Source of the DNA: Glaciimonas sp. PCH181
Lineage (GTDB): Bacteria; Pseudomonadota; Gammaproteobacteria; Burkholderiales; Burkholderiaceae_D
Reading direction: 5' to 3'
Length of the DNA: 64,000 nt
Assembly (NCBI RefSeq): GCF_003056055.1
Contig: NZ_PYFP01000001.1
Coordinates: forward strand, 124,001-188,000
The notes beneath the pieces were generated by a model. The model was not told the origin of the DNA, did no database searches, and saw nothing but the letters and a program-made list of their open reading frames with translations. This document shows, in pieces, positions 27,267 through 37,758 of the stretch. The position numbers and the translations under genes are program-made. Position 1 is the first letter of the stretch. Each line of letters opens with the position of its first letter.

Positions 27267-27351
27267 GCGGATATGGCGAAATTGGTAGACGCACTAGATT
27301 TAGGTTCTAGCGTTGAAAGACGTGGGGGTTCAAGTCCCTCTATCCGCACCA
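27267..27351 (+). tRNA. tRNA-Leu (anticodon UAG)
   Basis: 85-nt class II tRNA with encoded CCA. The acceptor stem GCGGATA pairs with TATCCGC. The anticodon stem CTAGA/TCTAG encloses loop TTTAGGT with anticodon TAG. A long variable arm (CGTTGAAAGACG) follows, and the T loop is GTTCAAGTC. It reads CUA and other CUN leucine codons. Confidence 0.97.
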
Positions 27352-27413
27352 AGTACTAAAAGTAGTAAAAATAATCGCTGCACTCTAGTTGAGATTGCGC
27401 GATGTCAAAATGG

Positions 27414-27434
27414 CCCTCTAATGAGGGTTTTTTT
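27414..27434 (+). terminator. Intrinsic terminator after tRNA-Leu
   Basis: CCCTC (27414-27418), loop TAAT, GAGGG (27423-27427), then seven T. Confidence 0.8.
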
Positions 27435-27635
27435 GTGTCCGCTACATTTGTGAGCGCATTTTTTCCGTAATAACTTTCTGCTAGCTGCCGACTCTGGGCG
27501 ATCTCTGCTTGCCGATTCTGAATATGCCCATATATACCGGACTAAAGTAGTGCAAAAGAACGCGTTCTATTCGGCTTTATGGGGTTTAATATGATTTTTC
27601 GCCGATGTGAAATGTGTATTTCTTTAAGGGACAAC

Positions 27636-28130
27636 ATGCGCAAAATTTCGTTAAACGCAGCACTAGGCGGCGCTTTAGTCGGCATCTGTTTGATGAGCAG
27701 TGCATATGCCGGATCTGAGCAAGTGGGCGAGGTTAGTACAGCGTTTCGTTTGCTTGGCCATAACGACCGGGTCGTAGTTGAAGCCTACGACGATCCCAGG
27801 GTACAGGGCGTTACTTGTTACGTCTCGCGTGCGCGTACCGGTGGCGTGAAAGGTACTGTTGGTTTAGCGGAAGACCGGGCTGAGGCTTCAATTGCTTGCC
27901 GCCAGGTCGCGACAAATTTGCGCTTTCCTGATAAGTTACCTTTGCAGGAGGACGTGTTTACTGAACGGATGTCGCTATTGTTTAAACGTTTGCATATCGT
28001 CCGTATAGTCGATCCCAAGCGTAATACATTGATCTATTTGACGTACTCGGATAAATTGATCGACGGCAATCCTCAAAACAGCATTACCGCAGTGCCCGTG
28101 CCGACGACTACATTGATACCGGTAAAGTAG
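27636..28130 (+). CDS. creA: CreA family periplasmic protein
   Basis: 164-aa exported protein of the CreA family (function unknown; in E. coli encoded upstream of creBCD). The signal peptide is residues 1-25, ending in SSAYA. The mature part keeps the family motifs EVSTAFRLLGHNDRVVVEAYDDP, GVTCYVSRARTGG and DRAEASIACRQV, with a conserved Cys pair. The start ATG 27636 follows AAGGGA by 4 nt; an in-frame start 57 nt earlier would bury the signal peptide and lacks a ribosome site. Here it is a solitary gene without creB or creC neighbours. Confidence 0.88.
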   Translation: MRKISLNAALGGALVGICLMSSAYAGSEQVGEVSTAFRLLGHNDRVVVEAYDDPRVQGVTCYVSRARTGGVKGTVGLAEDRAEASIACRQVATNLRFPDKLPLQEDVFTERMSLLFKRLHIVRIVDPKRNTLIYLTYSDKLIDGNPQNSITAVPVPTTTLIPVK

Positions 28131-28369
28131 GCTTTTTATTGCTTCGGGGCGGATTACGGCAGGATCTCACCGTCATCGTGAGCGGTTTTGGCGCAACCAA
28201 CTGTTTTACGTATAGAATATCGGACTTTAGGGTGCCGGGGACAGCGTATGAATGGCAACATTTAGCCGCTTAATTGATAAAAAACGTTAGTTCTTTGATG
28301 TTTTTAATTATTTGAGTCACTCTGGTTACACATATAAAACACAGAATTTTTAATTTTTGGACGATTCAC

Positions 28370-29722
28370 ATGGCAACTGCAGTCGAAACTCTGAACAAAC
28401 TTGAACGCCGCCTCACCATTACTATTCCAATGGTTGAAGTGCAAACTGAAGTTGAAAAGCGCCTAAAAGTGCGTGCCCGTACCGCTAAGGCACCGGGTTT
28501 CCGTCCTGGTAAAGTGCCAATGAAAATGGTCGCTGCGCAGTATGGTTTTCAAGTGGAAAATGAAGTTCTGAACGATAAAGTCGGCCGCGCATTCAATGAT
28601 GCTGCGAACGAAAATAATTTGCGCGTTGCTGGCTTTCCAAACATCGAGCCTAAGACCAGCGAAGGTACACCTGAAGGTGTGGTCGCATTCGAAGCAACTT
28701 TCGAAGTTTATCCTGAAGTCAAAATTGGTGACTTAAGCTCGGTTGAAGTCGAAAAGACTAAAGCCGAAGTAAGCGACGCTGAAATCGACAAAACCATCAA
28801 TATTCTCCGTAAACAACGTGTGCATTACCACGTTAAGGGCGAGCAAGGCGAACACGGCGACGGTGGCAGTGATCTTGCCGCACAAAACGAGAACCGCGTA
28901 ACCATCGATTTCGTTGGCAAAATTGACGGCGTTGAATTTGCAGGCGGCAAGGCTGAAGATTACGCTTTCGTACTAGGTGAAGGTCGTATGTTGCCTGAGT
29001 TCGAAGCTGCTACTGTCGGTCTGAAAGTTGGCGAAGCAAAGACTTTTGAATTGTCTTTCCCTGCCGACTATCACGGCAAGGACGTCGCTGGAAAAACTGC
29101 AGAATTTACTATCACACTGAAAAAGCTGGAATGGGCGCACTTGCCTGAAGTGGATACGGATTTCGCCAAATCGCTGGGTATGGAAGACGGCGATCTGACA
29201 AAAATGCGAGCAGACATTAAGCTCAATCTAGAGCGCGAAGTCGGTGCACGTGTCAAAGCGAAGAACAAAGACAGCGTGATGGATGCGTTGATCAAGGTTA
29301 GCGAATTAGACGTACCGAAAGCGTTGATTGATCAAGACGTACAACGTCTGGTCGAAATGACCCGTCAGGATATGGCGCAGCGCGGTATGGATGTTAAGAG
29401 CATGCCTTTCCCTCCAGAACTGTTCACTGCCCAAGCCGAGCGTCGTGTTCGTCTGGGATTGATCCTGGCCGATGTCGTCAAAGAAAACAAATTGCAAGCT
29501 AGCGCTGAGCAAGTCAAAGCGCAAGTTGAAGATTTCGCACAAAGCTACGAAGATCCAAAAGAAGTTCTGAAATATTATTTTAGCGATCGTAGCCGTCTGG
29601 CTGAAGTCGAAGCACTTGTTTTGGAAGAAAACGTCGTTAACTACGTCCTGAGCAAATCGAAAGTGACTGAAAAATTGGTCCCGTTTGATGAACTAATGGC
29701 TAACAACGGTCAACAAGCGTAA
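28370..29722 (+). CDS. tig: Trigger factor
   Basis: 450-aa ribosome-bound chaperone with peptidyl-prolyl isomerase activity. The N-terminal ribosome-docking motif appears as [12 protein letters not shown] (residues 45-56). The FKBP domain spans about residues 160-260, with [20 protein letters not shown] and [17 protein letters not shown]. The C-terminal helical arms fill the rest. An extra Gly/Glu/His-rich insert ([19 protein letters not shown], about residues 157-175) precedes the FKBP domain, and the protein is longer than E. coli Tig (432 aa). First gene of the tig-clpP-clpX-lon group. Confidence 0.97.
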   Translation: MATAVETLNKLERRLTITIPMVEVQTEVEKRLKVRARTAKAPGFRPGKVPMKMVAAQYGFQVENEVLNDKVGRAFNDAANENNLRVAGFPNIEPKTSEGTPEGVVAFEATFEVYPEVKIGDLSSVEVEKTKAEVSDAEIDKTINILRKQRVHYHVKGEQGEHGDGGSDLAAQNENRVTIDFVGKIDGVEFAGGKAEDYAFVLGEGRMLPEFEAATVGLKVGEAKTFELSFPADYHGKDVAGKTAEFTITLKKLEWAHLPEVDTDFAKSLGMEDGDLTKMRADIKLNLEREVGARVKAKNKDSVMDALIKVSELDVPKALIDQDVQRLVEMTRQDMAQRGMDVKSMPFPPELFTAQAERRVRLGLILADVVKENKLQASAEQVKAQVEDFAQSYEDPKEVLKYYFSDRSRLAEVEALVLEENVVNYVLSKSKVTEKLVPFDELMANNGQQA

Positions 29723-29852
29723 TTAATTGTCGTCAGCTGAATATGGCTGACTAAGCCCGATTTGCGAGGCCTGCTCAGGATTTGCGTGCAATAGATACAA
29801 GTTGCTTAGCAGAATTTGAGCAGGCATCAAATACGCTCCAATAAGGAAAAAT

Positions 29853-30479
29853 ATGACAGGCTTTCATCGTAATTCGGCGCTAGATACTGACATGCTCGGC
29901 ATGGTGCCTATCGTGGTTGAGCAAAGCGGTCGCGGCGAGCGTTCATATGATATTTATTCGCGTCTGCTGCGTGAACGGGTAATTTTTCTGGTCGGTCCGG
30001 TTAATGATCAGACTGCAAATCTTATCGTCGCACAATTGCTTTTCCTTGAAAGTGAAAATCCGGAAAAGGATATTTCGCTTTACATCAATTCCCCTGGCGG
30101 TTCAGTTTCGGCCGGTATGGCGATTTTTGACACGATGCAATTTATTAAGCCGGATGTATCAACTTTATGCACGGGCATGGCCGCATCAATGGGCGCATTC
30201 CTGCTAGCAGCTGGTGCCAAAGGCAAGCGATTCTCGTTACCGAATTCGCGCATCATGATTCATCAGCCATTGGGCGGTGCGCAGGGACAAGCTTCCGATA
30301 TTGAGATTCAAGCGCGAGAAATCTTGTATCTGCGTGAACGTTTGAACGGTATTCTGGCGGAAAAAACCGGTAGAAGTATCGAGCAGATCGGCAAAGATAC
30401 AGACCGTGATAATTTCATGTCATCAGATGCTGCCGTTGAATATGGCTTGATTGATAAGGTTCTTACGACGCGCGCCTGA
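29853..30479 (+). CDS. clpP: ATP-dependent Clp protease proteolytic subunit
   Basis: 208-aa serine peptidase that forms the 14-mer chamber used by ClpX or ClpA. The catalytic triad is visible: Ser112 in GMAASMGAF, His137 in IMIHQPLGG and Asp186 in [24 protein letters not shown] is also conserved. A short N-terminal propeptide (about 14 residues) is probably removed autocatalytically. AAGGA precedes the ATG. A strong terminator follows, so clpX has its own transcription start as well. Confidence 0.98.
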   Translation: MTGFHRNSALDTDMLGMVPIVVEQSGRGERSYDIYSRLLRERVIFLVGPVNDQTANLIVAQLLFLESENPEKDISLYINSPGGSVSAGMAIFDTMQFIKPDVSTLCTGMAASMGAFLLAAGAKGKRFSLPNSRIMIHQPLGGAQGQASDIEIQAREILYLRERLNGILAEKTGRSIEQIGKDTDRDNFMSSDAAVEYGLIDKVLTTRA

Positions 30480-30496
30480 TAAGTCGGGTGTGACAC

Positions 30497-30529
30497 AAAC
30501 GCCCGAATCTACACAGGTCGGGCGTTTTT
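30497..30529 (+). terminator. Intrinsic terminator after clpP
   Basis: AAACGCCCGA (30497-30506) pairs perfectly with TCGGGCGTTT (30518-30527) over an 11-nt loop, with a T run of five. Confidence 0.9.
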
Positions 30530-30540
30530 CATTTTTGATG

Positions 30541-30573
30541 TTACATTTTTCATTCTTTAGCGGAAAAATGTGA
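30541..30573. repeat. 9-11-bp inverted repeat upstream of clpX
   Basis: ACATTTTTC (30543-30551) pairs with GAAAAATGT (30563-30571); one wobble and one more pair extend the stem. It follows the clpP terminator and precedes clpX by about 145 nt. No T run follows. Confidence 0.55.
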
Positions 30574-30716
30574 CGTCGCTGTCATTTAAATTGTTCGGTG
30601 CCGTGACGAGTTGGTGTTTCGCAGGTAATATCAATTTAAAGCCATGTGGCCGCTTATGTAGACTGCTCCAGTCTTAGCTCGAAATCCTTTACTGACGCTT
30701 ACTCAAACATTGCCCT

Positions 30717-31988
30717 ATGTCCGATAAAAAAACTTCCAGCGGCGAAAAACTGCTCTATTGTTCCTTCTGCGGGAAAAGCCAGCACGAGGTAAAAAAACTC
30801 ATCGCGGGTCCTTCGGTTTTCGTCTGCGACGAGTGTATCGATCTCTGTAATGACATCATTCGTGACGAAGCGTCAAGCGTCGAAACGTTGGATGGACAGA
30901 AATCGGAGCTACCGATTCCTCAGGAAATTTGCGAATTGCTTGATCAGTATGTAATTGGTCAGGAAACGGCTAAGCGGATTTTAGCCGTAGCCGTATACAA
31001 CCATTACAAGCGCCTGAAGCATTTGGGTAAAAAAGATGACATCGAACTGGCGAAGAGCAATATTCTGCTAGTAGGACCGACCGGATCTGGTAAAACGCTA
31101 TTGGCGCAAACCTTGGCGCGTACCTTGAATGTGCCGTTCGTGATCGCGGATGCAACTACCCTTACTGAAGCTGGTTATGTTGGTGAGGACGTTGAAAATA
31201 TTATTCAAAAATTGCTGCAAAATTGCAATTATGAAGTCGAAAAAGCGCAAAAAGGTATCGTCTATATCGATGAAATCGATAAGATCACGCGCAAGTCCGA
31301 CAATCCATCGATTACGCGTGACGTTTCCGGTGAGGGCGTGCAGCAGGCTCTGCTGAAGCTAATCGAGGGAACTATGGCTTCGGTGCCACCACAGGGCGGC
31401 CGTAAGCATCCGAATCAAGATTTCGTTCAGGTTGATACGACGAATATCTTATTTATTTGCGGTGGCGCGTTTGACGGTCTGACAAAAATTATTTCCGAGC
31501 GCTCAGAGAAAAGTGGTATTGGATTCTCAGCGAGCGTAAAGAGTCAAACTCAACGTATTTCTAGCGAAGTATTGCTGGATGCCGAACCAGAAGACTTAAC
31601 GCGTTTTGGTTTGATTCCGGAATTGGTCGGACGTCTGCCGGTGATTGCGACCTTGACTGAGCTTAATGAGGCGGCTTTGATTCAGATTCTTGTCGAGCCA
31701 AAAAATGCCCTGATTAAGCAATATGCAAAGTTATTACAAATGGAAGGCGCTGAACTTGATATTCGGCCAGCTGCTCTACAGGCTATTGCCAAGAAAGCAT
31801 TAGCACGCAAAACCGGCGCTCGTGGTTTGCGCTCGATTCTTGAGCATGCTTTGCTAGATGTTATGTATGAGTTGCCAAGCCATAAAAATGTTTCAAAAGT
31901 CGTAATAGACGAAAACAGCATTACCCACGGGGTAAAGCCATTAATGATTTATCATGAGCAACCAAAAGTTTCAGGCGCAAAATCTTGA
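30717..31988 (+). CDS. clpX: ATP-dependent Clp protease ATP-binding subunit ClpX
   Basis: 423-aa AAA+ unfoldase that feeds proteins to ClpP. The N-terminal zinc-binding domain has CSFCGKS...CDEC (four Cys, residues 15-43). Walker A is GPTGSGKT (about residues 120-127), followed by the GYVGEDVEN pore loop, Walker [11 protein letters not shown] and sensor 2 in [11 protein letters not shown]. The ClpP-contacting loop with the IGF motif is present as SGIGFSASV. Length equals E. coli ClpX (424 aa). Two terminators follow. Confidence 0.98.
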   Translation: MSDKKTSSGEKLLYCSFCGKSQHEVKKLIAGPSVFVCDECIDLCNDIIRDEASSVETLDGQKSELPIPQEICELLDQYVIGQETAKRILAVAVYNHYKRLKHLGKKDDIELAKSNILLVGPTGSGKTLLAQTLARTLNVPFVIADATTLTEAGYVGEDVENIIQKLLQNCNYEVEKAQKGIVYIDEIDKITRKSDNPSITRDVSGEGVQQALLKLIEGTMASVPPQGGRKHPNQDFVQVDTTNILFICGGAFDGLTKIISERSEKSGIGFSASVKSQTQRISSEVLLDAEPEDLTRFGLIPELVGRLPVIATLTELNEAALIQILVEPKNALIKQYAKLLQMEGAELDIRPAALQAIAKKALARKTGARGLRSILEHALLDVMYELPSHKNVSKVVIDENSITHGVKPLMIYHEQPKVSGAKS

Positions 31989-32005
31989 AATTGTAAAAAA
32001 TGGTA

Positions 32006-32032
32006 AAAAAGCGGCTAAAAAACCCGCTTTTT
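32006..32032 (+). terminator. Intrinsic terminator 1 after clpX
   Basis: AAAAAGCGG (32006-32014) pairs with CCGCTTTTT (32024-32032) over a 9-nt loop. It begins 18 nt after the clpX stop. Confidence 0.85.
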
Positions 32033-32081
32033 AGGCAAAAGAAGTACAATTTCTGAAATAAAAAAAATCGGCTTCAATCGT

Positions 32082-32118
32082 AAAGCCACCCGAAGGTAAC
32101 TTCGCGTGTGGCTTTTTT
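32082..32118 (+). terminator. Intrinsic terminator 2 between clpX and lon
   Basis: AAAGCCAC (32082-32089) pairs with GTGGCTTT (32108-32115), and an inner CGAAG-GTAA-CTTCG hairpin (32091-32104) stacks inside it. A T run reaches 32118. Confidence 0.85.
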
Positions 32119-32223
32119 GTTGCCCACGCAAAATGTAAGTGAGGATTTTTTTGTTGCAACTAGGGCTTGTGTTTAGGCTACTCGTGCCAACATCAATAAT
32201 AAGATTTTTTGATAGGGCTCGCC

Positions 32224-34638
32224 ATGACAACTTCTACATTTACTGAACAAACCCGGTTGCCACTATTGCCGTTACGGGATGTGGTGGTATTTCCGCATAT
32301 GGTGATTCCTCTGTTCGTCGGTCGTCCAAAATCGATCAAGGCTCTTGAGGCCGCAATGGAACAAGGTAAGAGCATCATGTTGGCCGCTCAAAAGGCCGCT
32401 GCCAAAGATGAGCCATCGGCTGACGACATTTATGAGATTGGTTGCGTCGCTAACATTCTCCAAATGTTAAAACTTCCTGACGGTACCGTGAAGGTATTGG
32501 TGGAAGGCGCACAACGCGCAAGAATTCATCACATCAGCGAGTTGGATACGCATTTTGTGGCTGACTTGACACCGGTTGAATCCGAATCCGGTGACGAAGC
32601 AGAGGTGGAGGCGATGCGTCGCGCCATCGTTCAACAGTTTGATCAATACGTCAAACTCAACAAGAAAATTCCACCAGAAATATTGACTTCGCTGGCGGGC
32701 ATCGATGATGCTGGTCGTCTGGCCGATACTATCGCTGCGCATTTGCCGCTTAAGCTTGAGCAAAAGCAGGTCATTCTGGAAATCTTCAATGTCGGTAAGC
32801 GCTACGAGCACCTGTTAGGGCAGCTTGAGGGTGAGCTAGATATTCTTCAAGTTGAAAAGCGTATCCGTGGCCGTGTCAAACGCCAAATGGAAAAATCGCA
32901 ACGTGAGTACTATCTGAATGAGCAAGTTAAAGCGATTCAGAAAGAGCTGGGCGAAGGCGAAGAGGGCGCGGATCTAGAGGAACTGGAAAAGAAAATCCTT
33001 TCCGCAAAGATGCCAAAAGAAGCGCTGGAAAAGGCGCAAAGCGAACTCAAGAAACTGAAATTAATGTCCCCAATGTCTGCCGAGGCGACAGTGGTGCGTA
33101 ACTATATCGATACGCTGGTAGGTTTGCCATGGAAGAAAAAATCCAAGGTAAATAACGAGCTGGGTAACGCCGAAAAAGTGCTCGAAGGTGATCACTACGG
33201 TTTGGATAAGGTTAAAGAGCGTATTCTGGAATACCTCGCCGTCCAACAACGTGTCGACAAACTGAAAGCCCCGATTCTATGTTTCGTCGGGCCACCGGGC
33301 GTAGGTAAAACTTCGCTTGGTCAATCGATTGCACGTGCCACAAATCGTAAATTCGTGCGTATGGCATTAGGCGGTGTACGGGATGAGGCTGAGATTCGCG
33401 GCCATCGTCGTACTTACATCGGCTCAATGCCAGGTAAGATTTTGCAAAGTCTAGCGAAGGTTGGTGTCCGTAATCCCTTGTTCCTGCTTGATGAAATTGA
33501 CAAGTTAGGGATGGATTTCCGCGGCGATCCTTCTTCGGCGTTACTTGAGGTGCTTGATCCGGAGCAGAATCATACGTTCTCCGATCATTACATCGAAGTT
33601 GATTTCGATTTGTCGGATGTCATGTTTGTGGCGACGTCGAACTCTTTCAATATACCGCCAGCGTTGCTGGATCGGATGGAAGTAATTCGTTTGTCCGGCT
33701 ATACAGAGGATGAGAAAGCCAATATTGCACTGCGTTATTTGCTGCCTAAGCAGATCAAGAATAACGGCTTGAAGGTGGATGAAATTAGTGTCGCCGACAG
33801 TGCTATTCGCGACATCATTCGTTATTACACACGGGAAGCTGGCGTGCGGTCGCTAGAGCGTGAAATCTCTAAAATTTGCCGCAAGGTGGTGAAGTTGCTT
33901 CTGTTGAAAAAACAGGAGAAAAAAGTCGCCATCACCTCCAAAAATATCGATAAATTTTTGGGTGTTCGTCGCTTTGATTTCGGCGTTGCTGAAAAAGAAA
34001 ATCAAGTTGGCCAAGTGGTCGGACTTGCTTGGACTGAAGTCGGTGGCGAACTGCTTACTATCGAAGCCGTAGCGATGCAAGGCAAGGGCGCAATCATCCG
34101 GACCGGTACGCTCGGTGATGTGATGAAAGAGTCGATAGAAGCGGCGCGCACGGTGATGCGTAGTCGTGCTAAGAAACTTGGTATCAAGAACGAAGCTTTT
34201 GAGAAGACTGACATTCATATTCACGTGCCGGAAGGTGCAACGCCGAAAGACGGTCCTTCGGCGGGGATTGGAATGGCAACCGCTCTGGTATCGATCTTTA
34301 CAGGGATTCCGGTGCGGGCCGACGTGGCAATGACGGGTGAAATTACGTTACGCGGGGAAGTATTGCCGATTGGTGGCTTGAAAGAGAAGCTATTGGCAGC
34401 GCATCGCGGTGGGATCAAGACGGTATTGATTCCAGAGCAAAACGTCAAGGATCTTGCTGATATCCCTGATAACGTAAAAAATAAGCTTGAAATTGTACCT
34501 GTGCGTTGGTTCGATAAAGTCTTGGAAATTGCGCTGGAACGGCAACCTGTTCCTCTCACCGACGAAGAAGCAGTCGTCGATGCGGCAGCGGTCGCTAAGT
34601 CTGGTGAAAAAACGGATACGACAGTCGTTAAGCACTAA
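32224..34638 (+). CDS. lon: ATP-dependent protease Lon
   Basis: 804-aa AAA+ serine protease that degrades misfolded and short-lived regulatory proteins. The N-terminal substrate domain starts at [19 protein letters not shown]. Walker A is GPPGVGKT (about residues 356-363) and Walker B is [10 protein letters not shown]. The proteolytic domain has the catalytic Ser in [13 protein letters not shown] and the Lys partner in [13 protein letters not shown] 32224 is preferred over an in-frame TTG at 32209. Two terminators isolate it from clpX, so it is probably transcribed from its own promoter in the 105-nt gap; I could not identify a clear heat-shock promoter there. Confidence 0.98.
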   Translation: MTTSTFTEQTRLPLLPLRDVVVFPHMVIPLFVGRPKSIKALEAAMEQGKSIMLAAQKAAAKDEPSADDIYEIGCVANILQMLKLPDGTVKVLVEGAQRARIHHISELDTHFVADLTPVESESGDEAEVEAMRRAIVQQFDQYVKLNKKIPPEILTSLAGIDDAGRLADTIAAHLPLKLEQKQVILEIFNVGKRYEHLLGQLEGELDILQVEKRIRGRVKRQMEKSQREYYLNEQVKAIQKELGEGEEGADLEELEKKILSAKMPKEALEKAQSELKKLKLMSPMSAEATVVRNYIDTLVGLPWKKKSKVNNELGNAEKVLEGDHYGLDKVKERILEYLAVQQRVDKLKAPILCFVGPPGVGKTSLGQSIARATNRKFVRMALGGVRDEAEIRGHRRTYIGSMPGKILQSLAKVGVRNPLFLLDEIDKLGMDFRGDPSSALLEVLDPEQNHTFSDHYIEVDFDLSDVMFVATSNSFNIPPALLDRMEVIRLSGYTEDEKANIALRYLLPKQIKNNGLKVDEISVADSAIRDIIRYYTREAGVRSLEREISKICRKVVKLLLLKKQEKKVAITSKNIDKFLGVRRFDFGVAEKENQVGQVVGLAWTEVGGELLTIEAVAMQGKGAIIRTGTLGDVMKESIEAARTVMRSRAKKLGIKNEAFEKTDIHIHVPEGATPKDGPSAGIGMATALVSIFTGIPVRADVAMTGEITLRGEVLPIGGLKEKLLAAHRGGIKTVLIPEQNVKDLADIPDNVKNKLEIVPVRWFDKVLEIALERQPVPLTDEEAVVDAAAVAKSGEKTDTTVVKH

Positions 34639-34733
34639 GTAAGTAAACCTATCGCATGTTTAGTGCGATAGGCAGCAAAACGAAATAGTGCTTTGAGTAT
34701 TGTGTTGATATTTGATTGCTTGAAGTATCTGAA

Positions 34734-34761
34734 AAAAAGCGCCTGAAAGGGCGTTTTTTTT
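34734..34761 (+). terminator. Intrinsic terminator after lon
   Basis: AAAAAGCGCC (34734-34743) pairs with GGCGTTTTTT (34750-34759) with one G-U pair and a 6-nt loop. The T run is eight long. Confidence 0.88.
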
Positions 34762-34841
34762 ATCTGAAAAAATCTGCCCACTAACGTTATTTTTGGAAAT
34801 GATACTTTTGGTTAAATCCATTTAAGATCAGGGCAAACCGC

Positions 34842-34870
34842 TTGACACCCCGCTTTACCGCTTGTTTAAT
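34842..34870 (+). promoter_or_regulatory. Sigma-70 promoter of hupB
   Basis: Perfect -35 TTGACA (34842-34847), 17-bp spacer and -10 TTTAAT (34865-34870). Transcription should start near 34877, giving a leader of about 90 nt before the GTG start of hupB. It lies in the 329-nt lon-hupB gap together with the lon terminator. Confidence 0.85.
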
Positions 34871-34967
34871 GAGGTCGATAGATTTGTTCTACGTTCTTCG
34901 CCGTGATTTTTTGTAGATAGTCCGCGCGAGAAAACTATCCAAAATTTCATTTTTCAGGGAGCTTGAA

Positions 34968-35240
34968 GTGAACAAAACTGAACTGGTCGAGCATATTGCC
35001 AAATCGGCAGATATTTCCAAAGTGGCCTCATCACGGGCTTTAGATGCATTGATTGGTGCCGTTAAAACTACTTTGCATAAGAACGGTACTGTCACCTTAG
35101 TTGGGTTCGGTACTTTTTCGGTAGGTAAGCGCGCCGCACGTACTGGTCGTAATCCGCGTACGGGTGAGGCAATTAAAATCGATGCCGCCAAAGTTCCTAA
35201 ATTTAAGCCTGGCAAAGCGCTGAAAGATGCTGTAAACTAA
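34968..35240 (+). CDS. hupB: DNA-binding protein HU-beta
   Basis: 90-aa nucleoid-associated protein. The start is GTG with AGGGAGC upstream. The sequence begins [18 protein letters not shown] and carries the DNA-binding arm motif [12 protein letters not shown] (about residues 61-72), with the intercalating Pro in RNPRTG. The arrangement directly after lon matches E. coli and Burkholderiales. A consensus promoter stands about 100 nt upstream, as expected for an abundant protein. Confidence 0.97.
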   Translation: MNKTELVEHIAKSADISKVASSRALDALIGAVKTTLHKNGTVTLVGFGTFSVGKRAARTGRNPRTGEAIKIDAAKVPKFKPGKALKDAVN

Positions 35241-35272
35241 TTGTCTTTGGCGTGGTGACAAACGTCAATTGT

Positions 35273-35300
35273 TTGACTAGCTTAGCCCTCTGTTTTAAAT
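35273..35300 (+). promoter_or_regulatory. Probable promoter of tRNA-Val/tRNA-Asp
   Basis: TTGACT (35273-35278), 16-bp spacer, TTAAAT (35295-35300). The implied start is about 20 nt upstream of tRNA-Val. Confidence 0.6.
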
Positions 35301-35326
35301 CACATTTGGTTTAGATATGAACTGTA

Positions 35327-35402
35327 GGGTGCTTAGCTCAGTTGGTAGAGCGGCGCCCTTACAAGGCGTAGGTCGGGAGTTCGAGCCTCTCAGCACCCAC
35401 CA
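35327..35402 (+). tRNA. tRNA-Val (anticodon UAC)
   Basis: 76-nt cloverleaf with encoded CCA. The acceptor stem GGGTGCT pairs with AGCACCC. The anticodon loop CTTACAA has TAC. The T loop is GTTCGAGCC. Confidence 0.97.
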
Positions 35403-35463
35403 GATAGTCAAACAAATATAGTTGCGATTAAATTTGAAAAAATTTTTGCAATACGTAGTTTTA

Positions 35464-35540
35464 GGAGTGGTAGTTCAGCTGGTTAGAATACCGGCCTGTC
35501 ACGCCGGGGGTCGCGGGTTCGAGTCCCGTCCACTCCGCCA
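35464..35540 (+). tRNA. tRNA-Asp (anticodon GUC)
   Basis: 77-nt cloverleaf with encoded CCA. The acceptor stem GGAGTGG pairs with CCACTCC. The anticodon loop CTGTCAC has GTC. It is 61 nt after tRNA-Val and is probably processed from the same transcript. Confidence 0.97.
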
Positions 35541-35545
35541 GAATT

Positions 35546-35574
35546 AAAAAGGCGAACGAAAGTTCGCCTTTTTT
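35546..35574 (+). terminator. Intrinsic terminator after the tRNA pair
   Basis: AAAAAGGCGAAC (35546-35557), loop GAAA, GTTCGCCTTTTT (35562-35573): a perfect 12-bp stem with a GNRA loop and T tail. Confidence 0.93.
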
Positions 35575-35618
35575 CATATCTGCTAGTGATTTTAGCAATT
35601 TGTCTTTGATTGGCTGCC

Positions 35619-37553
35619 ATGTTCGAGTTTATTCGCTCCCATCAACGTTTGATGCAGTTTCTGCTTCTATTGTTGATCATTCCTTCTTTCGCTCTTGTTG
35701 GTCTACAGAGCTATACCAGCTTTGGTGACAGTGCCAATACCGTCGCGAAAGTCGCTGGTCAGTCGATTACGCAACAAGAACTGGACGCGGCCCAGCGCCA
35801 GCAAATGGATCGCATGCGACAAATGTTCGGCGCACAATTCGACGCCAAAATGTTTGACACGCCAGCGGCCAAGCAAGGCGTTTTGGAGAATCTAATTGCG
35901 CAACGCGCACAATTAGCAGCAGTGACGCGTGAGCATCTCATGGTGTCAGACTTAACGCTACAGCAAACGTTACTTGGTATTCCAGAGTTGCAAGGTACGG
36001 ACGGCAAGTTCGACAATGAAAAATACCGCGGCTTACTCGCCGCGCAAGGTACAGTGCCAAAAGTGTATGAAGCTGGCCTGCGTCAGGACCTGGCATTGCA
36101 GCAATTGACCGGTGCAATTCAAGCTACTGCATTCGTGCCTAAATCGCTGGCTTTGCGTTTCTCAAATATCAATGATCAAGAGCGCGATATTCAGGAATTG
36201 GTATTCAAAACCAGCGCCTACGCATCACAGGTAAAAGTCACCGATGAGATGCTGAAAGACTATTACACCAAAAATAGTCAGCAATTCCAAATCCCTGAGC
36301 AAGTTAAAGCAGAATATGTCGTGCTGGATAGCGCGGCAGTAGCAGCGCAGATCAAAGTTAGCGATGCAGATGTTAAATCTTATTACGAACAGAACTTGAA
36401 GCGTTACTCAACACCTGAGCAACGTCGCGCAAGCCATATTTTGATTACGGTTAACAAGGATGCTACCGCTGCGGATAAAGCTACAGCTAAAGCAAAGGCC
36501 GAGAGTTTGCTCGTACAAGTACGTAAAGATCCAACTGAATTTGCGAAGTTGGCGAAAGAAAATTCTCAAGATACAGCTTCAGCAGAACATGGCGGCGATT
36601 TGGGTTATTTCGGCGAAGGCATGATGGTCAAACCATTTTCCGATGCTGCGTTGAAACTCAAGCAAGGTGAGATCAGCGATGTGGTTGAGTCGGATTTCGG
36701 TTATCACATCATTCAATTGACGGGTATCAAGCCAGAAGAAGTCAAGCCATTGGCGCAAGTCAAGGATGACATCGCTGCCGAAATTCAAAAACAGTTGGCC
36801 GCGAAAAAATTCGCAGAGATGGCTGAGTTGTTTAGCGATACTGTGTATGAACAGGCAAATAGTCTGCAACCCGTAGCTGATAAGTTGAAATTGTCTATTC
36901 AAACAGTTGCGAATCTGGGGCGTCATCCAAATCCTGGCGTTGCACCGACCGTAGCCTATAATAATGAAAAATTCCTTACGGCGATATTCGCAGATGGCGC
37001 AATAAAGAATAAGCGCAACACTGCAGCAATTGAAGTCGCACCAAATATTTTAGTTGCCGGGCATGTTATTAGCTACAAGCCGGTGACGACTCAGGCATTT
37101 GAAGATGTCAAAGAAATTGTGCGAGCGAAGGTTACGCAATCCGCAGAAGCTGAGTTAGCGCAAAAGACTGGCGTTTCTAAATTGGCCGAATTAAAGGCAA
37201 AAGATGATACTGCTGATTTTGGTGCTGTGAAAACAGTTTCGCGTGTCAACCATCAGGGGATTGCACCGAATGTATTTGAAGCGGTGATGAAGGCTGATAC
37301 CAGCAAGTTGCCTGCGTATGTTGGCGTTGCGCTGCCAGAACAAGGTTATGCTATTTATCGTATCGGTAAAGTTGCTCAGCCAGCGACAGTGGATCAAGCG
37401 CGTAGACAGTCAGAGCAACAGCAGATTACATCTGCATTAGCGCAGCAGGAAATGAGTGCTTATGTTGAGGTTCTGAAGCAGAAGGCCACGGTAAAAATAC
37501 TAAAACCAATTGTTGCCAGCGCCGCGCCGGATGACAATTCTGCATCAAAGTAA
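35619..37553 (+). CDS. ppiD: Periplasmic folding chaperone PpiD (parvulin-type PPIase)
   Basis: 644-aa inner-membrane-anchored chaperone that helps proteins leaving the Sec translocon. One membrane segment (about residues 9-29) leaves the rest in the periplasm. A SurA-N-like chaperone region (about 35-260) is followed by a parvulin domain (about 265-365) with RRASHILITVNKDA, HGGDLGYFGEGMMVKPF and FGYHIIQL, then a PpiD C-terminal helical part. ATG 35619 is preferred over a TTG three codons earlier. Downstream of hupB and two tRNAs, as in related genomes. Confidence 0.93.
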   Translation: MFEFIRSHQRLMQFLLLLLIIPSFALVGLQSYTSFGDSANTVAKVAGQSITQQELDAAQRQQMDRMRQMFGAQFDAKMFDTPAAKQGVLENLIAQRAQLAAVTREHLMVSDLTLQQTLLGIPELQGTDGKFDNEKYRGLLAAQGTVPKVYEAGLRQDLALQQLTGAIQATAFVPKSLALRFSNINDQERDIQELVFKTSAYASQVKVTDEMLKDYYTKNSQQFQIPEQVKAEYVVLDSAAVAAQIKVSDADVKSYYEQNLKRYSTPEQRRASHILITVNKDATAADKATAKAKAESLLVQVRKDPTEFAKLAKENSQDTASAEHGGDLGYFGEGMMVKPFSDAALKLKQGEISDVVESDFGYHIIQLTGIKPEEVKPLAQVKDDIAAEIQKQLAAKKFAEMAELFSDTVYEQANSLQPVADKLKLSIQTVANLGRHPNPGVAPTVAYNNEKFLTAIFADGAIKNKRNTAAIEVAPNILVAGHVISYKPVTTQAFEDVKEIVRAKVTQSAEAELAQKTGVSKLAELKAKDDTADFGAVKTVSRVNHQGIAPNVFEAVMKADTSKLPAYVGVALPEQGYAIYRIGKVAQPATVDQARRQSEQQQITSALAQQEMSAYVEVLKQKATVKILKPIVASAAPDDNSASK

Positions 37554-37566
37554 AATAGCTCTAGCG

Positions 37567-37600
37567 AAAAAAATGCCACTGCAAAGTGGCATTTTTTTTT
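37567..37600 (+). terminator. Intrinsic terminator after ppiD
   Basis: AAAAAAATGCCACT (37567-37580), loop GCAA, AGTGGCATTTTTTT (37585-37598), with a T run of nine. Confidence 0.93.
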
Positions 37601-37758
37601 GATCTGAGCCCAAGCTGAGCCCAAGTTTAACTCTAAATCTGAAGTTCTGATATTTGCATCGAGTGATTTATCGTGAGCATAAGCAATTGAATTTATTGCC
37701 TTAATCTTGGTACGCAATGACTTCGATTTCGCTCTTTTTACCTTAATTAGAATGAATA

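Noticed and set aside
27137..27352. Minus-strand frame with a protein starting MVRIEGLEPPRLS
   Set aside because: It is the antisense of tRNA-Leu, a common false gene in annotations.
32119..32223. Heat-shock (sigma-32) promoter upstream of lon
   Set aside because: No CTTGAA/CCCAT pair with proper spacing was found.
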